From CAZQHK01 sp964593455 (GTDB taxonomy: Bacteria > Muiribacteriota > CAYSPT01), in contig CAZQHK010000018.1 of NCBI GenBank assembly GCA_964593455.1, forward strand, positions 1 to 64,000: a stretch of 64,000 nt of DNA, read 5' to 3'. Every line of letters starts with the position of its first letter. Positions within the stretch are counted from its first letter, which is position 1. Shown here piece after piece: positions 43,416 through 52,081 of this stretch. The notes under the pieces are model-generated. The model worked only from the letters and a program-made list of their open reading frames with translations. It was not told where the DNA came from and did no database searches. The translations under genes and the position numbers were made by a program.

Positions 43416-44220
43416 CCGTTTTTTTATGAATACTTCGGGCACAAAGGCCGGTTTTTCCCTGGTGGAGATACTGGTCGCGGCGATGGTCACCGTGGTGCTC
43501 GTAGGAGCGCTCTACACTTTCTTCTCTGGTGTTTACAAGCACTTCACCCGGGGCACCGTCCTGCTTGAACTGGAGAAAGAGAGCCGCCTGGTGATGGAAC
43601 GCCTGAAAAATGATATCCGGGGCGCCTGCACGCGAGGGATAACCCGGATGGGCGCACCGCCCGACACCCAATTTCATATGATCATTGCCGAGGAACCATA
43701 TGAAAGTTACGGTGAACCTCGGAGCAGTATCACCGGTAAACAGGATTACATACATGGACGTACCCTGAAGTTCTTCAAATTTCGGTATCCCGGAGTCAAG
43801 CAAAACCCACCGACTGCATCCCTTGTCACCTGGACCAGTTACGAGAAGAAGGACTCCGATGGCAAGAATTGGATGATCGTGCAACGCACCGAAGACAACC
43901 TAACTGAAAAAATACTCAGAATTCGTCAGAAAGGAAACGATTACGTTTATCTCTATTTCGTCGTGTTCAGCGTAGACGAAGTAACCAGGGAGATCGTCAA
44001 ACAAGGAGACGCCAGCCCCGAGGAAATCGGGTCGGGCGGCAGGTTCTTTGTCCGTATCCACTTCGAAATCTCCCAGGAAGTCAACAAGATTGCCCGAAAA
44101 ATGAAGCTGATAACGGCTGTTTATCCCCGGCAGTTAAACATCTTCGACCGCGACCCCCACTGGAAACCAAATCCACACTCCATGGTGGAGGTCCCTACCG
44201 ACCTTCAACCTTCATATTAA
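43402..44220 (+). CDS. Type IV prepilin-like protein (PilW-like)
   Basis: 272 residues. The prepilin motif KAGFSLVEILVAAMVTVVLVGALYTFF includes the cleavage site G-F and Glu5. It is followed by a helix (TVLLELEKESRLVMERLKNDIRGA) typical of PilW/GspJ-like minor pilins, then a beta-rich globular part ending RKMKLITAVYPRQLN. It overlaps the upstream prepilin gene, so it is translationally coupled and probably co-assembled. Confidence 0.82.
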   Translation: MTLNNRFFMNTSGTKAGFSLVEILVAAMVTVVLVGALYTFFSGVYKHFTRGTVLLELEKESRLVMERLKNDIRGACTRGITRMGAPPDTQFHMIIAEEPYESYGEPRSSITGKQDYIHGRTLKFFKFRYPGVKQNPPTASLVTWTSYEKKDSDGKNWMIVQRTEDNLTEKILRIRQKGNDYVYLYFVVFSVDEVTREIVKQGDASPEEIGSGGRFFVRIHFEISQEVNKIARKMKLITAVYPRQLNIFDRDPHWKPNPHSMVEVPTDLQPSY

Positions 44221-44222
44221 GT

Positions 44223-44410
44223 TTAACCCACATATTTCACCAGTATGCCTACTCCGGTCGCGAATTCACACGCATCTTCTACGTTACGCTTCACGCGCCT
44301 GTCCTCGACGTATCGCAGCGGATACGCCTGCGGAAAGCTTGATCGCGTGCCTTGAAGCTACGCATGACTTCGCAACCTCGTGACGGCAACTCGTGAAATA
44401 TGTGGGCTAA
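44223..44410. mobile_element. 188-bp inverted-repeat (MITE-like) element (member E)
   Basis: Terminal inverted repeats TTAACCCACATATTTCAC (44223-44240) and its complement (44393-44410, one mismatch) flank about 150 bp that contain CCTACTCCGGTCGCGAA, like element A. No ORF of note is inside. It lies right after the prepilin operon. The size and TIRs suggest a miniature non-autonomous element or a large intergenic hairpin; no target-site duplication is clear. Confidence 0.65.
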
Positions 44411-44492
44411 GTATTCTGCTGGTAAACTCCGATATCTATTGTTGAGGCAAGAAGCTTAATCTATCTCTAACACGATGCCAGGAGGTGCTCTC

Positions 44493-45269
44493 ATGCACAG
44501 ATATGCAACTCTCAGTAAACTGACGACCATTCCCTTCGTTATTCTTTTCTTGACTATCTCCGCCCAGGCTTCCATGGCTGCCCAATGTATAACCGGCAGC
44601 ACGGGACTCATCAAAGTCCCTTCAGTCCGCTATCTTCCACCCGCCACGTTCGAGATGGGCGCCCATGTCGAGACCTATTCCGCGGTGGATCTTCTCGGGG
44701 CGGAATCGCACGATCAGCGCATTCACCTGAAAGGCAATTACGGCGTGCTGGAAGGTCTCGAACTCGGATTCAAGAAAACCTTTGATTCGACCGACGTGTT
44801 CGAAGAACCGGATATCGTCATCAACGGAAAATTCACCTTCGAACCACTACCATTGGGCAAATTCACGGTCGGACTGGTGGTGGATTCCACCATCAACGCG
44901 TACAATTCCGTTTACGTCCTCTATGGCAGCCCCACCGTCTTCTTCGGCCTGGGCGGCAACTTCGGCGGCGCCAGCAACAGGCTCAACAACTGGGCCCACT
45001 TCGGTGGATACGACAACCTCAACTTCAAGCCCGAAAGCTTTTTCTTCCTGGCCGGCGCGGAGTTCGAGTTCGGGCAGGGGCGGTTCATGCTGGAGTATGA
45101 TGGCGGCGCTTTCAATGCCGGTCTGCGATATCTCCTGACCGAACAGTTTACCCTTGATCTCTTCTTCATGGGCGAGAACGACTACGACGAGTTCTATGAG
45201 GCGCGGGGACCCTGGTCTAACAAATATAATCGCACCAAGGCCGCCATTGGAATCAGCTCGACGTTTTAG
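44493..45269 (+). CDS. YjbH-like outer-membrane barrel protein
   Basis: About 258 residues from MHRYATLSKL, with a signal peptide (PFVILFLTISAQASMA). The mature start TGSTGLIKVPSVRYLPPATFEMGAHVETY is typical of the YjbH/GfcD-type barrel (DUF940-like) pattern, followed by repeated strands LEGLELGFKKTF, KFTVGLVVDS, PTVFFGLGGNFG, FGQGRFMLEYDGGAFNAGLRY, and C-terminal Phe. Function unknown, often linked to exopolysaccharide export. The ATG at 44493 follows AGGAGGTG. Downstream is the ATP-grasp pseudogene on the other strand. Confidence 0.6.
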   Translation: MHRYATLSKLTTIPFVILFLTISAQASMAAQCITGSTGLIKVPSVRYLPPATFEMGAHVETYSAVDLLGAESHDQRIHLKGNYGVLEGLELGFKKTFDSTDVFEEPDIVINGKFTFEPLPLGKFTVGLVVDSTINAYNSVYVLYGSPTVFFGLGGNFGGASNRLNNWAHFGGYDNLNFKPESFFFLAGAEFEFGQGRFMLEYDGGAFNAGLRYLLTEQFTLDLFFMGENDYDEFYEARGPWSNKYNRTKAAIGISSTF

Positions 45270-45307
45270 CTCTCATATTCCACCAATTATCCTACTGAGA
45301 GATTTAG

Positions 45308-45989
45308 TTAGCCGTGAATCTCATGGTAGCGGTGAATGAAATGCTCAAACTCTATATTCTGCTGCAGCAGCATAGACTCGTTTCTGGTCTGCATATAGAG
45401 ATTGAAGAGGTCCGTCTTGCTCTTGACCTGGTACACGTGCTGACGGCCGCCGCCGTGGGCGCGTTTGAAATACCCGGGAAGCCCGTTCACGTGACTGACC
45501 GGTCCGTCGAAACTGAAGTCGAACCTTCCCCGGTCGGGATCGGTTGAATCGGGACTCATTTTCATGAAATGTGCCTCCGGGAAGAAAACCGTCCGGGGTA
45601 TGTTAAATCCCAGTGTCCGGGCAATGATATAATCCCTGGATTTGCTTTCATCGATAGAGATCGGGTAGTTAAAAACCTGTACCCCGCTGTTCAGAACCGC
45701 GATGTCCAGAAATGTTCCAACACTGCGCACCATAGTGCCGATGCGGTCCCATATGACATCCGTCCGGTTGATGTGATTGATCGGCCGGGGGTTGAAATCC
45801 GTGTGGGGAGGTCCCGTTTGCGTGCGATCTCGTCATTACTGACCAGTTTGATAACCCGATTGTCGATATTGACACCTTGCTTCTTCACCGTCCGGGAGAA
45901 GCTTTTTCAAAGTCGTCGTAAAAAATCACCAGGCTCTCCCAATTGCCGTCGTAGTAAGCGTAGACGCGCAGGCTAAGCGGTTCATTCAT
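45308..45989 (-). pseudogene. ATP-grasp-like protein, frameshifted
   Basis: The reading frame can be followed from ATG at 45989 (after AAGGAGG) as MNEPLSLRVYAYYDGNWESL, then shifts twice: near 45892-45905 (in KKLLPDG-like sequence, reaching a TGA) and near 45798-45812 (within a CCCC run), before continuing as HTDFNPRPINHINRTDVIWDRIG. The last part reads FKRAHGGGRQHVYQVKSK...MLLQQNIEFEHF, an ATP-grasp-type nucleotide loop and strand. Full ATP-grasp proteins run about 80-150 residues longer at the C terminus; this one stops soon after IEFEHFIHRY. It is either a decayed gene or carries sequencing indels. Confidence 0.7.
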
Positions 45990-46131
45990 AATTATTTATC
46001 CCTCCTTGTTATCCGGGTTTATTGCTTAAGAATACAGTTTAGCACTCAATTCATTCATTCTGCAAGCACTTCTGGCCTGCAGGCGGTCTCCTGTGATACA
46101 CTGCCTTGCGAAGTTGAAGGAGGTCTTTCCG

Positions 46132-48894
46132 GTGAGCGGTCAACAAAAAACCAACGGTTCCCCGACGCTGATACTCATCGACGGATTGAGTCTCATCTAC
46201 CGGGCGCACTACGCGTTTATCAGAAATCCGTTGATGACCCGGGACGGTTTTCCCACGTCCGCCATATTCGGGTTCACCCGGTTTCTGATGAAACTCATGA
46301 AAGATCTCAATCCCTCCCATGCCGCCCTCACTCTTGACGCCGGCCGGGAAACGTTTAGAAAGAAGCTCTTTTCCGGGTATAAAGCCCACCGGGAAGAGAT
46401 GCCGGACGAGCTAAAGTCCCAGATACCGCTCATTGTCGAACTGGCGAAGAACTGGGGTTTGAAGGTGTTTTCCATGCCAGGATTCGAGGCAGATGATCTG
46501 ATCGGCACACTGGCGGAAAAAGCGGATGAAGAAGGCCTTAAAACCGTTATCATAACCGGAGACCGGGACCTGCTCCAACTCGTCAGCCACCATGTCACCG
46601 TTATCAGGACCGTAAAAGGTTTGAGTAAAACGAGAGTTTACGATGAGCAAGCTTTCCAGGTAGAGTATGGTATCGAACCCCGGCAATTCGTCGACGTAAA
46701 AGCGCTGAGTGGAGATACTTCCGACAATATTCCGGGCGTGCCCGGTATCGGTGAAAAAACCGCCCTGGACTTGATCCGGCAGTTCGGTTCCATCGACCAT
46801 GTCCTGCAACAAATAGATGCAGTCAAAGGAGAAAAGAGACGGCTGTCAATCAGAAACAACATCGACACGCTTAAGCAGGCGCGAGAGCTCTGCCTGATCC
46901 GGCGTGATGTCCCACTCCCAACGACAGTGGATGATCTGCTTATCGAACCGGCCAACAACCAGGAATTGGCCGCTATTTTGACCCGCTGCGAGCTTAACAG
47001 TTTAAAAAAAGAAGTCGCCGAATTATTCATGACGGATGAAAGCCTCTTCACCAAAGAATCCCCTTCCCGCCGGCTTGAACCGGCCCTGGTTCTTACCGCG
47101 GATGATCTCGAAGCACTCAGGAAAACTCTCATAACACACGATACGTTTGCGTTCCTGCCGGTCATTAAAGACCCCCGGCCGAGGCGGGAGGAATGTATCG
47201 GAATCACCATGGCCGTTCAACCTGACCGCGTGTGGTACATCCCCCTCGGACATCTATACCTGGGCGCTCCGGTACAGCTGTCGCAAGAGACGGTATTGGC
47301 GGGACTGAAACCGATACTGGAGAATCCGGCCAAACGAATGATCTGTTTTGATTACAAGTTGGCCTTGAGAGCCATGTTGGCAGCTGGAACAAGGCTCGGG
47401 CCGCCGGTTTTTGATGTCCTCCTGGCAGCTTATCTCCTGGCTCCGTCGCAACGCGTCTACCAGCCTGAAGAACTGGCAAAACACTATCTTTGTGAGCACC
47501 GGGTGTCTGTTTTAGACGTCCCCGAACCGGCTGTTTTTTTGAAAAAATCGAATCTGCTGGATGAAACAGAGGTGGAACAAGCCGGCAGGTTCTTCGGACA
47601 GCGGGCCAGTGATATTCTCGGGCTGTGGACCGAACTTGAGCAGAAACTCGAGCAGGAAAAGCTTTCCCGGCTGTTGACCGTTATCGAGCTTCCGCTCTCA
47701 GCCGTTTTGGCCGACATGGAAACCTTAGGGATACGAATCGACCCATCGGTGCTTCGCGATCTATCCGGACAACTGACCACAAAAATAAAGCAACTGGAAG
47801 AAAAAATATTCAAAGAATGCAACTCCCGTTTCAATCTGAACTCTCCCAAACAACTGGCACACGTCCTGTATGAAAAGATGCAGCTGCCGCAGCTCAAATC
47901 AAAACCGACCACGGCCGCCGATGTATTGACCGAACTTTCATCAATGGGGTACGAGGTAGCAGATCTCATACTGACATACCGTGAAGCGGTTAAACTGAAA
48001 ACCACCTACCTCGACTCGCTTCCCCAGGAAATGCTGCTGCATACCACCAGGATTCATACCACGTTTCACCAGGTTGTTACTGCTACCGGTCGGCTCAGTT
48101 CGGCCTCTCCAAATCTTCAAAACATCCCGGTCAGAGGAACTCTGGGCAAGCAGGTACGCAAAGCTTTCATTCCGAAAGACGGCTGGCTGTTTTTGTCCCT
48201 GGACTACTCGCAGATCGAGCTTCGAATACTGGCCCACATTACCCGTGATCCCAGGCTCATAAGCGCTTTTACAACCGGGGAGGACATTCACCTTGCCACT
48301 GCCACCGAAATATTCGAAGTTCAACCCGAGGACGTAACGCCGGGGATGAGGCGGGAAGCGAAAGTGGTTAACTTTGGAATCCTCTACGGGATGAGCCCGT
48401 ACGGACTGGCCCAGGAACTCAGAATTACCTTATCCCGGGCTCGGGATTACATCGATCGGTACTTCGAGAAATATCCTCAGGTGGCTAAATTCTCTCGTGA
48501 TGTCGTGGAACAGGCCAAAGAGGCGGGATATGTCAGTACGCTGTCGGGAAGAAAACGATTCATCCCAGAGCTGGCCGCCAAGAATCGCAACACCAGGGCT
48601 TTCGGGGAACGAATTGCCATCAACACCCCGATTCAGGGGACATCGGCGGACCTGATAAAAAAAGCGATGATAGAGATACACGCCGCCCTGGCTAAGAGTG
48701 ATCTCAAAGCCCGTATGCTACTCCAGATTCACGATGAGCTTTTGTTCGAGCTTCCGCCAGAGGAGCTTAAACCCTGCGTCCGGCTGGTCGAACCGATCAT
48801 GCGCAAAGCGATCAAGCTCGATGTCCCCATCGTACTCGATGCCCGCTGTGGCAAAAACTGGATGGAACTCGAAAAGCTCGATATCAAAGGATAA
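46132..48894 (+). CDS. polA: DNA polymerase I
   Basis: About 920 residues. N-terminal 5'-3' exonuclease (ILIDGLSLIYRAHYAF, DGRETFR-type KLFSGYKAHRE, GDRDLLQLVS, VPGIGEKTALDLI), a middle domain with the 3'-5' exonuclease fold but no catalytic DxE (FAFLPVIKDPRP in place of the usual FD.ET), and a Family A polymerase domain (DYSQIELRILAHI, RREAKVVNFGILYGMSPYGLA, IHDELLFELP). It should fill gaps and remove primers without proofreading. GTG at 46132 was chosen because AAGGAGG is 7 bp upstream; the frame is open earlier. Confidence 0.95.
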   Translation: MSGQQKTNGSPTLILIDGLSLIYRAHYAFIRNPLMTRDGFPTSAIFGFTRFLMKLMKDLNPSHAALTLDAGRETFRKKLFSGYKAHREEMPDELKSQIPLIVELAKNWGLKVFSMPGFEADDLIGTLAEKADEEGLKTVIITGDRDLLQLVSHHVTVIRTVKGLSKTRVYDEQAFQVEYGIEPRQFVDVKALSGDTSDNIPGVPGIGEKTALDLIRQFGSIDHVLQQIDAVKGEKRRLSIRNNIDTLKQARELCLIRRDVPLPTTVDDLLIEPANNQELAAILTRCELNSLKKEVAELFMTDESLFTKESPSRRLEPALVLTADDLEALRKTLITHDTFAFLPVIKDPRPRREECIGITMAVQPDRVWYIPLGHLYLGAPVQLSQETVLAGLKPILENPAKRMICFDYKLALRAMLAAGTRLGPPVFDVLLAAYLLAPSQRVYQPEELAKHYLCEHRVSVLDVPEPAVFLKKSNLLDETEVEQAGRFFGQRASDILGLWTELEQKLEQEKLSRLLTVIELPLSAVLADMETLGIRIDPSVLRDLSGQLTTKIKQLEEKIFKECNSRFNLNSPKQLAHVLYEKMQLPQLKSKPTTAADVLTELSSMGYEVADLILTYREAVKLKTTYLDSLPQEMLLHTTRIHTTFHQVVTATGRLSSASPNLQNIPVRGTLGKQVRKAFIPKDGWLFLSLDYSQIELRILAHITRDPRLISAFTTGEDIHLATATEIFEVQPEDVTPGMRREAKVVNFGILYGMSPYGLAQELRITLSRARDYIDRYFEKYPQVAKFSRDVVEQAKEAGYVSTLSGRKRFIPELAAKNRNTRAFGERIAINTPIQGTSADLIKKAMIEIHAALAKSDLKARMLLQIHDELLFELPPEELKPCVRLVEPIMRKAIKLDVPIVLDARCGKNWMELEKLDIKG

Positions 48895-48918
48895 AAGCGA
48901 TCTTCGTAACGAGTGAAT

Positions 48919-48948
48919 TTGACACCTGGAATCCGCTCATCTTATAAT
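48919..48948 (+). promoter_or_regulatory. Sigma-70 promoter upstream of the HEAT-repeat gene
   Basis: TTGACA (48919-48924), an 18-bp spacer and TATAAT (48943-48948), about 65 bp upstream of the HEAT-repeat/pilT pair. Both boxes are perfect; the spacer is 1 bp longer than ideal. Confidence 0.8.
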
Positions 48949-49014
48949 ACTTCTATCTTTATGCAGGCACGCGAGCATGTAAAAATAGTTTAGCCGAAAC
49001 GGAGAACTCGAACC

Positions 49015-50988
49015 ATGACTGATAAACGAACGCTTTCACTCAAGCAGGTCAAGGTATTGATCGAAGGATTTGGAGACGAAAAGTGGGAGACGCGGCGGAG
49101 AAACGCTGAAATACTCATCAAGATGAGGAGCGCGGTGGTCCCTCTTCTCCTGGAAGCCATGACCGTCGACGATGAAAATATTCGCTACTGGACCATCCAC
49201 ACTCTGGGAGCGATTAATGATCCTCAAGGTATTGAGGAACTACTCAAACTGATGAAGACCGGCGACATGAAAACCCGTGCGTTTGCTGCCGGTTCACTGG
49301 GAAAAGCCAAGAGACCCGAAGTGATCCAGCAGCTCATCGAAAGTCTCGAGGATACTTCATGGCAAGTCCAGGAAAGCGCGGCCAAAAGCCTGCAGACACA
49401 GGGGAAATCAGCACTTCCACCTCTGGCGGAAGCCTTGAAACAAGCGTCTGATAATGTCGCCTTCTGGATAGTTAAAATCCTGATGGCTGTGGACATGGAC
49501 ATCTTGAAGAAATTCCTCAATATCAAGAACAAGACCATACGTCTGCTGGTCACCGAGGCTTTAGGCGATTCCGCCACCAATAAGGCCGTTCTTCTACTGG
49601 TTCAATTTTTGAAAGACCCGTCATGGCAGGTCCGGCAGAATACCGTCGATTCGCTCATTAAAATAGGAGAAACCGTTTTGGAACCGCTCCTGGTGTTTAT
49701 AAAAGACCAGGAAGCTGATCTATATTACTGGGTGGAGAAGGTATTGGACGGCATCGAAGTCCACACTATCGATCCCATCCTGCCTCTCCTCAAGAAAGGC
49801 GACCGGGACATGCGCTTCAACATCGTCGGACTTTTGGGAAAAAGCCTGGACCCCCGAGCCATCGACCAGCTCATAATATCCCTCGGTGACGAGTATTGGT
49901 TCGTCGCAAAAAATGCCGCCAACTCTCTAGTGCAACACGGGGCCACCTGCAAAGGCCGAATAGTCGATCTCTTGAGAGATCAGGATACCACTGACAATGT
50001 CCGGTACTGGGCCGGCAATATACTGGGCCGTATCGGTGAAGAAGCAGTGGAGTTGCTCATCGGTAGCCTGCGTGACCAGGACAAGAACGTCCGCATGCTG
50101 GCCGCCAAGGCTCTGGGAGAAGCACGCTCTGAGCGGGCTATCGAACACCTGATTAACGCTTTAAAAGACAAAGAGTGGCCGATTAGAAATACAGCCGCCA
50201 AAGCTTTGGAAAACTATGGCCCGCCTATAGTGGAGAAAATCACCCAATACACAATGGATCACAACGATGATATCAGGATTTGGGTTAGACGCCTGATTGG
50301 GAAACTGGGCAGTTCTGTAATTGATAACTTGTTGTTTACGCTGGAAAACGAAAATGACAATACGATCCGGTCTGCGGCTGCTATTTCCCTGGGTATTGTC
50401 CGCGATGCCAAGGCCATTGATCCCCTGATCAATACGGTACTCAACGATACCGACGACTGGGTAAGGCGGTACGCAGCCGAAGCCCTGGGAGAAATCGGGG
50501 AAAAAGAGGTTGCCGGTCCCCTGGTGGAAACGTTGCTTTCTCCGAATCCAGACCTGGCACTCTATGCCTCCAGGGCTCTGGGCAAACTGGGACCGGACGC
50601 GGTGGATTGCCTTCTGCCGGTGCTGGATTCAAAAAACAAAAATCAACGGTTCCTGGGTATATGCTCCCTGGCGGAGCTCCAGGTAGGCGAAGTTTACGAA
50701 GAACTCATCAACCTGATGGCGGAAACAGACAGGAAACTTCACGAACGGGTCAAAGAGGCCGCCGTTAACGTGGGTCCGGATCTGATTTCTCACCTGATTA
50801 GTGGACTTGGAGCCAGTGATTGGAATATTCGCAGCAATGCCAGTGATATTCTTCTGGAGATCGGTGAAACAGCGGTTCCGGCCCTGGAACTGGCCCAGAA
50901 TGATGAGAACAAGGAAGTCCAGTACTGGGTATCGAAAACGCTTCGCAATATCATAAAGGATTTGAAACACGTGGGAGGCGGCGCATAA
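49015..50988 (+). CDS. HEAT-repeat protein
   Basis: 657 residues made almost wholly of about 18-20 HEAT/PBS-lyase-type alpha-helical repeats (patterns such as RYWTIHTLGAINDPQGIEELLKLM, VRMLAAKALGEARSERAIEHLINAL, WVRRYAAEALGEIGEKEVAGPLVETL). No signal peptide or membrane segment. Such scaffolds hold protein complexes. Its stop codon overlaps the pilT ATG (TAATG at 50986-50990), so the two are translationally coupled; I infer a role with the PilT ATPase. Confidence 0.85.
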   Translation: MTDKRTLSLKQVKVLIEGFGDEKWETRRRNAEILIKMRSAVVPLLLEAMTVDDENIRYWTIHTLGAINDPQGIEELLKLMKTGDMKTRAFAAGSLGKAKRPEVIQQLIESLEDTSWQVQESAAKSLQTQGKSALPPLAEALKQASDNVAFWIVKILMAVDMDILKKFLNIKNKTIRLLVTEALGDSATNKAVLLLVQFLKDPSWQVRQNTVDSLIKIGETVLEPLLVFIKDQEADLYYWVEKVLDGIEVHTIDPILPLLKKGDRDMRFNIVGLLGKSLDPRAIDQLIISLGDEYWFVAKNAANSLVQHGATCKGRIVDLLRDQDTTDNVRYWAGNILGRIGEEAVELLIGSLRDQDKNVRMLAAKALGEARSERAIEHLINALKDKEWPIRNTAAKALENYGPPIVEKITQYTMDHNDDIRIWVRRLIGKLGSSVIDNLLFTLENENDNTIRSAAAISLGIVRDAKAIDPLINTVLNDTDDWVRRYAAEALGEIGEKEVAGPLVETLLSPNPDLALYASRALGKLGPDAVDCLLPVLDSKNKNQRFLGICSLAELQVGEVYEELINLMAETDRKLHERVKEAAVNVGPDLISHLISGLGASDWNIRSNASDILLEIGETAVPALELAQNDENKEVQYWVSKTLRNIIKDLKHVGGGA

Positions 50989-52079
50989 TGGATTTAACCA
51001 TACTGCTAAAAAAATTATTGGAACTGAACGGATCGGACCTGCATCTCAAAGTTGGATCAGCTCCGAAAGCCCGCATTAAAGGAGTATTAGTCAATTTGTC
51101 GGATTCTCCCACAACCGGTGATGATGTCAAGAAAATCATCAATACGATTATGACTCAATCGCAGAAGAAGATGTTCCTTGAATCACGAGACAGCGACTTC
51201 CTTCATACGGAATCCGAACTCGGTTATTTCAGAACGAACGTGTTCCAACAAAGCGGCAAAATTTCCCTGGTCATGAGGCATATTCCGTTCAACATAAAAT
51301 CTATCGACGATCTTGAACTCTCCCCTGTCCTCAAGAAAATGTCGGGGCTTTCCAGGGGGCTGGTACTGGTTACCGGGACCACGGGCAGCGGCAAATCCAC
51401 TACCCTGGCCGCCATGATAGATCATATCAACACGAATTTTTCGAAACACATCATCACTATCGAAGATCCCATCGAATTTGTGCATCAGGACAAACACTGC
51501 CTCATCAACCAACGCGGCGTGGGGCATGATACACCCACGTTTGCCGAAGGACTGCGCCGGGCTCTCAGGCAGGACCCGGATGTCATCCTAATCGGGGAGA
51601 TGCGTGATTTCGAAACGATCAGTGCTGCGATCACCGCCGCTGAGACGGGACACCTGGTATTTTCCACCGTTCACACCACGAACGCGCCGCAGACGGTGGA
51701 ACGTATCCTCAACACGTACCCGGGAGATCTTCAAGATCAGATCAGGTTGCAGCTATCACTCACCCTGTCCGGAGTTATCTCGCAGCGCCTTCTTCCCCGG
51801 AAAGACGAACCCGGTCGGGTGGCGGCTCTGGAGATAATGGTGGCCACTCCCACCGTACGGAAGCTCATTCTGGAAGGCGAAACCGGTAAGCTCCGCGACG
51901 CCATTGCCGACGGCGGGACGGAAGGAATGCAGACTTTCAACCAGGTACTTCTAAAACTCTACTTAGACCGGAAAGTAGACCTTCGAGAAGTGGTTAACGC
52001 TTCCGACCGTTCGGACGAACTGTTATTGAAGATCCGTACCGAAGAAGGTGTCAGTCCGGAACTCATGGAAGCAATGTAG
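50988..52079 (+). CDS. PilT/PilU-family twitching-motility ATPase
   Basis: 363 residues of a secretion/retraction ATPase. N-terminal PAS-like domain (DLTILLKKLLELNGSDLHLKVGSAPKARIKG), Walker A GTTGSGKST, Asp box TIEDPIEFVHQ, Walker B DPDVILIGEMRDFET and His box GHLVFSTVHTTNA. The C-terminal AIRNL-type region is altered (TPTVRKLILEGETGKLRDAIADGG), as in PilU-like variants. It is coupled to the HEAT gene. A second pilT faces it on the other strand, the two stops only 2 bp apart. Confidence 0.92.
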   Translation: MDLTILLKKLLELNGSDLHLKVGSAPKARIKGVLVNLSDSPTTGDDVKKIINTIMTQSQKKMFLESRDSDFLHTESELGYFRTNVFQQSGKISLVMRHIPFNIKSIDDLELSPVLKKMSGLSRGLVLVTGTTGSGKSTTLAAMIDHINTNFSKHIITIEDPIEFVHQDKHCLINQRGVGHDTPTFAEGLRRALRQDPDVILIGEMRDFETISAAITAAETGHLVFSTVHTTNAPQTVERILNTYPGDLQDQIRLQLSLTLSGVISQRLLPRKDEPGRVAALEIMVATPTVRKLILEGETGKLRDAIADGGTEGMQTFNQVLLKLYLDRKVDLREVVNASDRSDELLLKIRTEEGVSPELMEAM

Positions 52080-52081
52080 CC

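Noticed and set aside
44223..44410. Element E as a tRNA or other structured RNA gene
   Set aside because: No cloverleaf or T-loop sequence; terminal inverted repeats and dispersed relatives fit a repeat element better.
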